Assembly: GCA_028456385.1 (NCBI GenBank)
Contig: JALNQF010000528.1
Location: forward strand, 1-24,915
Source: Ophiosphaerella korrae
Taxonomy: Eukaryota > Ascomycota > Dothideomycetes > Pleosporales > Phaeosphaeriaceae
Direction: 5' to 3'
Length of the DNA: 24,915 nt
Shown here: piece by piece, positions 10,841 to 18,608 of the stretch
How the letters are laid out: every line of letters starts with the position of its first letter
How positions within the stretch are numbered: position 1 is the stretch's first letter
Position numbers and translations under genes: made by a program
The notes under the pieces: model-generated
Seen by the model: the letters and a program-made list of their open reading frames with translations, nothing else
Database searches by the model: none
What the model was told of the DNA's origin: nothing

Positions 10841-11110
10841 GTAGCCCCTTATTGTATATATACTAATCGATTTAATATCGCTTAAAATAAGTTTTATAAT
10901 ACTTAAGGTCTTCTTTAAAAGCTCTAAGGCCTACTATTAATAGCTTAGATTAACGTGCTAGTACTCTAACGTTAGTAGCTAGCGCGTACTTAGCGATTGC
11001 TAGATAATTAATAATTTCTAGCGTCTCTATTAGTTTAGTAGTTATAGCTAGGTTAATTTTATCCTAGATTTTATAGGCAACGCATCCTAACTATAGCTAA
11101 GTTAGCTATA
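10841..11110 (-). repeat. Right arm of a 270-bp inverted repeat
   Basis: This is the inverted copy of 10480-10749. It starts at GTAGCCCCTTATTG and ends near GTTAGCTATA. Retained CpG words (TAGCGCGTACTTAGCGA) differ from the left arm mainly at CA/TA positions, so the arms have gathered RIP mutations separately since duplication. Confidence 0.88.
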
Positions 11111-11304
11111 TAGTGTAGTTAGTATTAGTCTTTAGTATTATTATTAGATCGCGAAGAGATAGGGTAGCTATCTTAAGTTAATTAAGGTAGGTAAGGTTTG
11201 TATAAGTTAAAGCTATAAGTTAGCTTAGGTACTACTTTGCTTTAGCCGATTAATATACAATAGTAATAATCTACACTATTAAAACTTTTAAAATAGTACT
11301 TAGT

Positions 11305-11374
11305 AAGTATATAGCGTAGTAGTAACGCGTTGTAGGTTTTACTACAAAGGTCCTAAGTTTAATTCTTAGTACTT
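11305..11374 (+). repeat. tRNA-like segment (decayed tRNA or SINE head)
   Basis: The 70-nt segment has an A-box-like TAGCGTAGTAGTAACGCG with D-stem pairing GCG/CGC, an anticodon-arm helix TTGTA/TACAA, a T-arm CTAAG-TTTAATT-CTTAG with five pairs and a B-box-like AGTTTAATTCT, and a short AAGTA/TACTT acceptor match. The anticodon loop is one base too long and the acceptor stem is short, so it is not a working tRNA. A related copy on the opposite strand at 16645-16713 suggests a tRNA-derived SINE family. Confidence 0.5.
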
Positions 11375-12120
11375 TTAGTCTTATATTAAACTCGCTATTA
11401 CTTAGTATAGGTCTTAGAGTTTAATATAAAGTAGTAAGAATCTTAATTATTAGATTTTAATACTAGATTTACTGTATATAAAACTATAATAATTAAATGT
11501 AATAAATAGATAATTAAGTAAAATAAGTTAAATTTATTAAGTTAAAAGCTTATTAATTATTATTATTAATTCTACTTCTAGCCCTATAATCTATCTATAT
11601 ATCTATGCTATAGCTCTCTTAGCTAAGTCTCTTAAGCTAGTAGTAGGCTAGATCCTTAGTACTCTCTTGTTAAGATACAACTATCTTTATTGTAGTAGGT
11701 ACGTAGTATTATTTATCTCTTTTTATATATAATCTCTTACTAAAGCTCTATTTTTAGCTTACTATACGTTTAGCGCTACTATATTAGCTCTCCTTGTAAA
11801 GGGTTATAGCGCTATTAAGTTAGCGTAGTACTAATAGTGTTTTAGCTAGCGCGTACGCGCTAGCCTCTAGCTAGTACACTAGTAGGCTTACAAGAAACCT
11901 ATTACTAAGCGTAAGTAGTAAGAGCGTCGCGTTAAGGCTATATTATAGGACTTTTCTTAGGCTAGAGAAGAAAGCCCTTTATAAAGAAGCCTGCGTAGGT
12001 AGTAAGATATACGTATTTTTTCTATTAGAAGGTTACCTATACTTACAAATAGTTATAATAGATAATCTTATAGTAAGAGAAGATTATTTTGCTATATATA
12101 TAGACGCACGTTAGGTTAGA
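11375..12120. other. Unassigned RIP-degraded stretch
   Basis: Three different frames across both strands give protein-like readings in 11700-12100, for example a Lys/Arg/Gln-rich plus-strand reading at 11890-11960. None carries a diagnostic motif. The stretch is richer in CpG than average and includes the 20-bp palindrome at 11845-11864. Confidence 0.35.
11845..11864. repeat. Perfect 20-bp palindrome GCTAGCGCGTACGCGCTAGC
   Basis: The sequence equals its own reverse complement across all 20 bases and contains six CpG-type steps in otherwise TA-rich DNA. Similar words (TACGCGCTAGCTGCTAACG near 10602) occur in the inverted repeat. It may be a chance product of the local GCTAGC/GCGC vocabulary, or a protein-binding site. 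Confidence 0.75.
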
Positions 12121-12185
12121 GTTAAAGTACCTATTATTTGTTCTACTATAGGTATTATTCTATTTTAGTTAGATGTACGTTAGCT
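12121..12185 (+). repeat. Dispersed repeat, copy 1
   Basis: The words GTTAAAGTACCTATT, TTCTACTATAGG, TTATTCTATT and AGATGTACGTTAG recur in the same order and orientation at 14070-14133. The second copy overlaps the pogo-like transposase relic, so this first copy may be a fragment of a related element. Confidence 0.55.
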
Positions 12186-12534
12186 ATAAAGTATACCTTT
12201 ATTATTGTCTATACTATAGCCCCTTAAATTATTTTCTTAAATTAGTCCCCTTAATTATATTAAATAGCTAGTAGCTAGATCTAGGCTACGTCTAAGTTTT
12301 ATAACGCACAATTAGCCTTAATCAAGGCTATCTAGAAATATAAGTATAGGATTACCTACTAAGTTAAGGTATTAAAAGTTTTACTAGGTATAACTTTAAA
12401 GCTAGATAAATACACTACTAAGATATTCGAACTTAAAGTATATTTACCTAGTCTAAAACATTATAGACTCTAATAGTACCTAGAAATAGTTAGCCCTTAA
12501 CCTATAGTATATAATATTATAAATAGGTCTTATA
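12186..12534 (+). other. Possible 5' part of the cyclin relic
   Basis: In a different plus frame from the cyclin fold, 12303-12530 reads through with RIP-type stops only, with a Lys/Leu-rich stretch (LIKAIQKYKYRITYQVKVLK at about 12317-12376). It could be an upstream exon or frameshifted N-terminal region of the cyclin relic at 12535, but N-terminal cyclin regions are poorly conserved, so this rests on position alone. Confidence 0.3.
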
Positions 12535-13176
12535 GAATTAGACTATAAAAGCCTACATAGCTAGCTTATAGAGGTCTACTATAGCTATTTTTAAGAATAT
12601 AGAATGCTAATACTTTTCCTTTCTATTAATCTAATAGATTGTTATCTTTCTAAACAGCTTACACTTACTAAAAAACTCTAACTCTTAGGTATTACAGCCT
12701 TAAACATCGCACATAAATTTAAAAATAGATATAAAATATCTTTTCTTATACTTAAAGATATATATAATAATTAGTATCTAGAATCTAACTTTAATTAAGC
12801 TAAACGTATTATACTACGAATTTTAGATTATTAAGTAAATTAGCTAAGAGTACTCCTATTTTTAGAGAGGATTTATAAAGTAAGCCTTAAATCTATATTA
12901 GAAAGAGAAATAGCTAAGTATATATTAGATTCTATTGCATTCGATTATATATAGTATTTAAAATTACTAAGCCTACTTATAGCTATAGCTTTCTTTCTTA
13001 CCTAGATATTATTAGGATATAACAACTAGGTAAGTATATAAACTAGTTAAAAGAGAGTAAGCTAACCTATAGTAGATACCTAAACTAGAAAGTTACTTAA
13101 GGTACTAGGCTTTTATACTACGCCTATACATATAAGAGATTATAGACTTAATGCGAGATTTAAAAAGGCTTTATAA
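12535..13176 (+). pseudogene. Decayed mitotic (B-type) cyclin
   Basis: B-type cyclins bind and activate Cdk1 to drive mitosis. One plus frame covers both cyclin folds. WLIEVYYSYFQEYRML (about 12562-12609) corresponds to the family's DWLxEVHxxFxLLPETL. LFLSINLIDCYLSKQLTLTK (about 12613-12672) matches LFLAVNIIDRFLS. LQLLGITALNIAHKFKNRYK (about 12676-12735) matches LQLVGVTAMFIASKYEE, including the conserved Lys but not the Glu-Glu. FNQAKRIILRILDYQVN (about 12793-12843) matches TEAEILxxERxxLxxLDYDL. The C-terminal fold (12850-13030) has FLERIYKVSLKSI and AKYILDSIAFDYIQYL, like the family's LGKYLxEISLLD. TAG/TAA fall where Gln or Trp is expected. The end, near a TAA at 13174, is approximate. Other cyclin subtypes are possible, but the fold assignment is firm. 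Confidence 0.82.
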
Positions 13177-13359
13177 AGGGGTGTCTTGTAATTACTAGAG
13201 TATCTATTATCTAGTCTAAATAGCTATCTATCCTAAGAACAAATGTACTATTTTCTTTTCCTAACTTTAATTAGGGTTTAGATAAATAAAATTAGTATAA
13301 ATATCTAATATATATTTATAGAACTATAGATAAACTTAGGCTCTAGTAGTTCTTATAGT
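13177..13359. other. Unassigned stretch between the cyclin relic and the MITE
   Basis: This may be the 3' flank of the cyclin relic. It has no open frame, RNA gene or internal repeat that I can support. Confidence 0.35.
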
Positions 13360-13361
13360 TA

Positions 13362-13503
13362 AAGTCTATCCCTATATAGTAAAAAACCCTATAAGCTAAA
13401 AATAACTAATTAGATAGTAAAGATTGTAGAGAAGTCTATAAATCTTATAATCTTATTAGTTGTTTTTAGCCTATAGGGTTTTTTGCTATATAGGGATAGA
13501 CTT
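13362..13503. mobile_element. 142-bp MITE with 49-bp terminal inverted repeats and TA duplications
   Basis: The arms at 13362-13410 and 13455-13503 are inverted copies with three mismatches over 49 bp. Two of these are CA versus TA, the RIP signature. The arms start AAGTCTATCCCTATATAG. TA dinucleotides flank both ends (13360-13361 and 13504-13505), the target-site duplication of Tc1/mariner/pogo elements. The 44-bp centre has no coding capacity. The element is non-autonomous. The nearby pogo-like transposase relic (13640-14140) is a candidate type of mobilising enzyme, but their ends have not been matched. Confidence 0.88.
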
Positions 13504-13639
13504 TATTAATAAGTTAACCTTTTTCTACTTTAGTAAGAATAAGTAATATAAATTTTTAACTCCTACTTATTCTAACTCCTAATGTAAAGCCGTTTATAAA
13601 GCAAGTTACTAGTATTTTAATATTACTCCTAATATATCT

Positions 13640-14140
13640 TTACTACTAGGTCCCTCTATAGCTCTCTTAAGTTTCTCGCTACCTCTACTAGATCTCTTAC
13701 TCTCTCTAGTACTACCTTAGTATTTAGCTCTAGTGTTAGAGCCTTACCCTTAAGATAACTACGTTTTCTCTTACCTTTAACCTTATTTGTAGTAGCTTTC
13801 TCTTTTATAATATACTCTTCTTGTGCCTTATAGAGGCCCTTATAACTTATTACTTTTACTTTACCTAGGACTACTAATCTAGTTAATTAGTAAACTAGGT
13901 AAGCTACTACTATAAAGATATACTTATTATAAAATTAGTAGTAAGACGCTTATATAAACGTATTTTTAATATATATAAGATTTAGAGGCTTAAAGATACT
14001 CTTAATATAGAATTTTAAAAGAAGAATAGCTAATTCTAGGTTATAGGTATTTGTTTAATAGCTATAATGTTTAAGTACCTATACTTTTTTCTATTATAGG
14101 GGTTGTTCTATTACAAGTAGATGTACGTTAAGTACTATCT
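13640..14140 (-). pseudogene. Decayed pogo-like (DDE/CENP-B family) transposase C-terminus
   Basis: On the minus strand one frame runs from about 14130 down to 13640 with RIP-type stops only. The key segment at 13890-13750 reads VVLGKVKVISYKGLYKAQEE, then a Lys-rich GKRKRSY. Fungal pogo/Fot1-type transposases often end with a similar GxAKVMSYEDIxxAxxxR motif followed by a Lys/Arg-rich GKRxRKRK tail. The part upstream (14130-13900) would be the linker after the DDE domain. The catalytic domain should lie above 14140, but no DDE motif is recognisable there. The tail continues Arg/Glu/Val-rich to 13640. A related tail occurs at 23690-23985. The assignment rests on one motif recalled from the family. 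Confidence 0.45.
14070..14133 (+). repeat. Dispersed repeat, copy 2
   Basis: This is the counterpart of 12121-12185, sharing GTTTAAGTACCTAT, TTCTATTATAGG, GTTCTATT and AGATGTACGTTAAG in order. It overlaps the upstream end of the pogo-like relic. Confidence 0.55.
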
Positions 14141-14576
14141 TATAAGGAATAGCTACTTTATAGTAGATTTAAGATTTTTAAAGATAAGATAAGGAGATCT
14201 ATAGTACTATAATTAAAGTAGCTATAGCTAGTAGCTATATATAGGTTGTACTATTGTTATAATATTTATACTTTTATTATTACTTTACTAATAAACTTGT
14301 AGTATATAATTGCTTTTACTTTGTATAATAAATAAATATTTATATTATAGTAGATACTAGTAGTAGCGTATCTAGCGCGTACTAATTAAGCTATTGTAGT
14401 TACTTGCCTACTATACTATAAAGCTAAAGAACGTGTATAGTACTTGTAGATATATACTAAATGCTAGAGTTAATCTATACTAATTTAGACGAGGCGATTA
14501 GCTTAAGCCCCCTTAGGGAAATAATAGGCGCTAATAGGATTAATCTAGTTCTAGAACTAACTTAACTAAGCGCGCT
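14141..14576. other. Unassigned stretch before the duplicated unit
   Basis: A transposase catalytic domain might be expected here on the minus strand, but I could not recognise DDE-type motifs. No repeat or RNA gene is seen. Confidence 0.35.
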
Positions 14577-16265
14577 CTTACTACTATTAGTAGATATAGG
14601 CTACTAAGCTAAGTAGCAATATAAGTACTTTTCTACGCAATAAGAAATAAAGAGGTCCTAAGATAAGACTTAGGAAATAAATTAGCGCTATATAGCGTTT
14701 GCGCGTGTTTTTAAAGTATTTAGGTATAAATAGACTAGCTACTTATTAGGTTGCTATAAACTCTATCTTACAAGGCTAGGTACTACTTAGTAAGGTTTCT
14801 AGGAGTACTGCTGTATATACGCGCTAGGGCTAAAGATAGTAACTAGTAGTAATATTAAATCGATTACTTTAGGCTAGACCTTTTATTCTACTACGCCTCG
14901 TCGCTATATATTACTATAATCTTGCTATAGATATAGGTAAGCTTTTTTAAGCTATAGTAAAGGCCTACTAGATTAAGAAAGTAATTTTAGAGTTGTACTC
15001 TATAGCTAACCTATTATAGTTCCTAAAGGCCCTATACTTAAAATTTACCTTTCTTTAAAGGATTTTATTAAATATCTAATTATATTCCTAAGCCTATTTA
15101 CTAGTTAAATACTATAACTTAATAAGAGCTTTCTAGTTTTAATATTAGCTTCTCCCCTAAGATAGACTTCTTCTCTAAGTAGTACGCTTCCTAGAGAACT
15201 AGTAACTATAATTCTTAAGTAGTCTACAAGAGTTATTTCTCTTACGTACTAACGATAATAGAGATAGACAACCTTTTCTAAATCTTGTACTCTAAAGTGC
15301 CTACTAAGGTATACCTAATATTAGGTACTACTTTATTTAGTAGTTTAGAGTATAGCTTAGCGTAGTATATAGAAAGATATCTAGCCTATAATACGTTAGG
15401 TAATATAGTAAGAGTTTTAAACTATATAAATGTTTTAGAAAATATATAGTAGAGGTATAAGTAAACTAAAGATAGTTAGTCTTATACTTTGTAGCCTTAT
15501 TCTAATCTATAGATTAGTAGTAACTCGCCTCTTTCTATAGTCTTACTATTCGCCCCTAGTAGCTATAATATAGATAACTCTTACTACTCTATACTATTTA
15601 TACTACTAGGTAAGTAGATTACTACTACTTTATATATCTTAGGTAGCGAGAGCTTCTAGTACAAATCTACTAGTCTTATATCTAACTAAGGCGAAGATAG
15701 TAACTTAAGCTATAAGCTAAACTACGAAGAATTATCTAAGAAACCTACCCCTAGGCTTAGTTAGTTAGGTAGCGATTACTCTACTCTCTATAAGTAGCCT
15801 AAATATATATATACTTTGTCTCTTCCTAATAGTTGTTACTATAGCTAGAAATTCAATTATCTAGAGTATCTCTACTACTATATTAAAACAAACATTATAT
15901 ATTACGCTACTAAAAACTATGCTTATAAAGTACCTAGTTGCTTTTCTACCTATTTATAGATTAATAACCTTAGGGTTTACTACTAGACTTATCTTAAATA
16001 GTATAATATACAATGTAGTAAAAAGGAAAAGATAAGCTTAGCAAAATTAGCTAATATTCTTAGGCTAGGAGAGAAGATATTACTAAAGTAGTTAGAGAAA
16101 AATATAACGTAAGAGTAGTAAGGGCTATAGAGATAGTAAAAGTAATAGTAGATTAGGGGAGACGTTATAGTATATAGTTATCTATCTAGTTCCTTTAGTT
16201 CTCTCTAGATATTTTAAAGGATCTCCTGTAAATTAGGATATAAGCTTAAGTCTAATTCTCTCTAC
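14577..16265 (+). repeat. Direct repeat unit 1 (about 1.69 kb)
   Basis: This unit aligns almost end to end with 16924-18608 (offset about 2347 at the start and 2343 at the end, so there are few net indels). Shared landmarks include CTTACTACTATTAGTAGATATAGG at the start, GCGTGTTTTTAAAGTATTTAGG, ACGCCTCGTCGCTATATATT, TACAAGAGTTATTTC, and ATATAAGCTTAAGTCTAATTCTCTCTAC at the end. The unit carries a C2H2 zinc-finger gene relic in its last 700 bp. Many copy differences are CA/TA or TG/TA. Confidence 0.93.
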
Positions 16266-16280
16266 TTCCTTGTTAGATTA
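15555..16280 (+). pseudogene. Decayed C2H2 zinc-finger protein, copy 1
   Basis: One plus frame is open for about 240 codons apart from TAG/TAA explicable by RIP. At 15924-15992 it holds a C2H2 finger with exact C-x4-C-x12-H-x3-H spacing. The first Cys is now Tyr (15924), the second Cys is kept (15939-15941), and both His are now Tyr (15978, 15990), as TGT to TAT and CAC to TAC would give. The conserved Leu ten residues after the second Cys is kept (NNL), but Phe+4 is now Tyr (FSTY; copy 2 keeps it as STF). A weaker first finger lies about 40 residues upstream (KFNYLEYLYYYIKTN, like KFxxLEHLxRHxxTH). Downstream is a Lys/Leu/Gln-rich stretch (KKEKISLAKLANILRLGEKI) that may be a coiled coil. The likely original role is a DNA-binding transcription factor. 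The start is unknown and may lie further upstream in the unit. Confidence 0.6.
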
Positions 16281-16540
16281 GAGGTATATAAATAGCTCTC
16301 TAATATTAGAATAATTTAGAGAATTACAAGTATATAACTACAATATAATACTAAATAATAGTAGAGTTAGTATATAATAAAGTCTAGGGCACGTATATAA
16401 AGAGATTTCTATAACCTACTATAGAAAAATACAATAGTTTCTTCTTAATCTTTATTATAGATATTTATTATATACTTTATAGATTTAAGTGCCTATTAAA
16501 ACATACTTTAAATCTAAAAATTAAGAGTCTTATAATCTTA
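16266..16540. other. Unassigned spacer sequence
   Basis: This is the first part of the spacer between the two duplicated units. It is AT-rich with no open frame or structural element that I can support. Confidence 0.35.
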
Positions 16541-16581
16541 CGCTAAACTAAGTATAAAACTAAGTACTAAACTTAGTACTA
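16541..16581. repeat. Short array of CTAAGTAYTAAA units
   Basis: CTAAACTAAGTATAAAACTAAGTACTAAACTTAGTACTAA is made of about four imperfect units related to the larger 12-bp minisatellite at 16741-16840 and the array at 16885-16923. Together they dot the spacer between the duplicated units. Confidence 0.6.
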
Positions 16582-16598
16582 ATATATAAAAAAAAATG

Positions 16599-16637
16599 TG
16601 TTTTTTAAGCTTATCCTTTAGATAAACTTAAAAAACA
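16599..16637. repeat. Hairpin: 17-bp inverted repeat with 5-nt loop
   Basis: TGTTTTTTAAGCTTATC (16599-16615) pairs with GATAAACTTAAAAAACA (16621-16637) with one mismatch around a CTTTA loop. An A-run (16588-16596) lies just before it. It might be a short fold-back element, or part of a SINE tail, since the tRNA-like segment is only about 8 bp away. The mismatch (C opposite A) fits one C-to-T change. Confidence 0.75.
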
Positions 16638-16644
16638 TAGATAG

Positions 16645-16713
16645 ATATACTAAGAATTAAACTTAGGACCTCTATAGTAAGACTATAACGCGCTACTATT
16701 GCGCTATACGCTT
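16645..16713 (-). repeat. tRNA-like segment, second copy
   Basis: On the minus strand this reads GCGTATAGCGCAATAGTAGCGCG (A box and D arm, GCGC/GCGC stem), then an anticodon arm TTATA-GTCTTAC-TATAG with a 7-nt loop reading CTT, a spacer AGGTC, and T arm CTAAG-TTTAATT-CTTAG. The AGGTCCTAAGTTTAATTCTTAGTA stretch matches the copy at 11305-11374 exactly. The acceptor stem does not pair, so this is a relic, probably from a tRNA-derived SINE rather than a functional gene. Confidence 0.55.
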
Positions 16714-16740
16714 ATAAGATACTAGTTTAAGAAGTATTAA

Positions 16741-16840
16741 GGTTAACTTAAGTTATTAACTTAAGTATTAAACTTAAGTATTAAGCTAAGTATTAACTTA
16801 AGTATTAACTCGAGCATTAACTTAAGTATTAAGCAAAGTA
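16741..16840. repeat. 12-bp minisatellite (TTAACTTAAGTA)
   Basis: About eight imperfect units of TTAACTTAAGTA, some reading TTAAGCTAAGTA or TTAACTCGAGCA, run in tandem. The core CTTAAG is itself palindromic. The array sits inside the spacer just before duplicated unit 2, together with related short arrays at 16541-16581 and 16885-16923, and may mark the recombination junction of the duplication. Confidence 0.85.
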
Positions 16841-16884
16841 TCTTTAAAAAGTGCTAATCTCTTACCTTCTAGTAGCTCTTACTT

Positions 16885-16923
16885 AAGCTAAGTATTAAAC
16901 TAAGTATTAAGCTAAGCACTAAG
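16885..16923. repeat. Short array abutting the duplicated unit 2
   Basis: AAGCTAAGTATTAAACTAAGTATTAAGCTAAGCACTAAG contains three to four imperfect CTAAGTATTAA units and ends at the base where the second direct repeat starts (16924). Confidence 0.65.
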
Positions 16924-18608
16924 CTTACTACTATTAGTAGATATAGGCTACTAAGCTAAGTAGTAATATAAGTACCTTTCTCTACGCAATAAGAGATAAG
17001 GAGCTCCTAAGACAAGACTTAGGTAGTAGATTAGCGCTGTATAATATTTACGCGTGTTTTTAAAGTATTTAGGTATAAATAGACTAGTAGTTACTATAAA
17101 CCTATCCTATAAGGCTAAGTACTATCTAGTAAGGTTTCTAGGAGTACTAACTTGCTTACACGCTAGGGCTAAAGATAGTAACTAGTAGGAATATTAAGTT
17201 AATTACTTTAGGCTAGACCTTTAATTCTACTACGCCTCGTCGCTATATATTGCGAATAGCTTCTACGTACTATAATTATTGCTATAAATATAGATAGGCT
17301 TTTTAAGCTATAGTAATAGCCTACTATACTAGATTAAGAAAGTAATTTTAGAGTTATACGTTATAGTTAATCTATTCTATAGTGCCTAAAGGCCCTATAC
17401 TTAAAGTCTACCTCTCTTTAAGAGATTTTATTAGATATTTAATTATAGTTCTAAGCTTATTATTAAATACTATAGATTAGTAAGAGCTTTCTTATTCTAA
17501 TATTAGCTCCTTTTCTAAGATAGACTCTTCTAAGTAGAATTAGTGCGCTCTCTAGGAAATTAGTAGCTATAATTCTTAAATATTCTACAAGAGTTATTTC
17601 CTTTACGTACTAACAACAATAGAGATAGATAACTCCTTCTAAATCTCGCGCCCTAAAGTGCCTACTAAGGCGTATCTAGTGTTTACTTTACTTAGTAATT
17701 TAGAGTATAGCTTAACGTAGTAACTATATAGAAATATACCTAGCCTATAAAGCACTAAGTAATATAGTAGAGGTTTTAAACTATATAAGCGTCTTAAAAA
17801 ATACATAGTAGAGATATAGGTAAACTAAAGATAGCTAGTCTTATACTTAGTAGCCTTATTCTACTCTATAGATTAGCGACAGCTTATCTTTTTCTATAGT
17901 CTTACTATTTACCCCTAATAGCTATAATATAGATAACTTTTACTACTCTATATAGTTTATACTACTAGGTAAGTAGAGTATTAATACTTTATATAACTTA
18001 AGTAGCGAGAGCTCTTAGTATAAATCTACTAGTCTTAGATACAACTAAGGCGAAGATAATAACTTAAGCTACGAGCTAAACTACAAAGAGCTATCTAAGA
18101 AACCTACCCTTAGTTAGGTAATAACTACTTTACTCTTAATAAGTAGGGTAAATATACGTATACTTTATCTCTTCCTAGTAGTTATTACTATAGCTAGAAA
18201 TTTAAGCAACTAGAGTATCTCTACTACTATATTAAAACAAACGCTATATATTGCGCTACTAAAGACTATATCTACAAAGTACCTAGCTACTACTCTACTT
18301 TTTCGTAGATTAATAACCTTAGGGCTTACTACTAGGCCTATCTTAAATAGTAAAATATACAATATAGTAAAAAGAAAAAGATAAGTTTAGTAGAATTAGC
18401 TAATATCCTTAGGCTAAGAGAAGGAAAGCTACTAGGATAGCTAAAGAAAATACAACGTAGGATTATATAGCAAGGACTATTAAGACGTAAATAGTAATAG
18501 GAGGATATTATAGTATTTAGTTTATCTATCTAGTCTCTTTAGTTCCTTCTAAGTATTTTAAAGGATCTCCTTTAAATCGAGATATAAGCTTAAGTCTAAT
18601 TCTCTCTA
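16924..18608 (+). repeat. Direct repeat unit 2 (about 1.69 kb)
   Basis: This is the tandem partner of 14577-16265 in the same orientation. The alignment runs from CTTACTACTATTAG to the shared ATATAAGCTTAAGTCTAATTCTCTCTAC. Small indels are present, for example an insertion near 17248-17268 (TGCGAATAGCTTCTACGTAC). Its zinc-finger ORF relic occupies about 17900-18608. Confidence 0.93.
17900..18608 (+). pseudogene. Decayed C2H2 zinc-finger protein, copy 2
   Basis: This is a paralog of the copy at 15555-16280 at the matching place in unit 2. The finger at 18273-18341 has all four ligand positions as Tyr codons (18273, 18288, 18327, 18339), again with C-x4-C-x12-H-x3-H spacing. Copy 1 still has TGC at the second Cys, so the Tyr here is a mutation in this copy. 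It keeps Phe+4 (STF). The following SKKKKISLVELANILRL stretch matches copy 1, and the upstream first-finger-like region (KFKQLEYLYYYIKTN) is also kept. The finger is destroyed further than in copy 1, so the two copies were mutated at least partly independently. Confidence 0.58.

Noticed and set aside
11305..11374. Functional tRNA gene
   Set aside because: The anticodon loop is one base too long and the acceptor stem pairs for only five bases. Better explained as a tRNA-derived relic.
16599..16637. Rho-independent-type terminator
   Set aside because: The hairpin has flanking A/T runs, but the context is a fungal nuclear repeat region where that mechanism does not apply.
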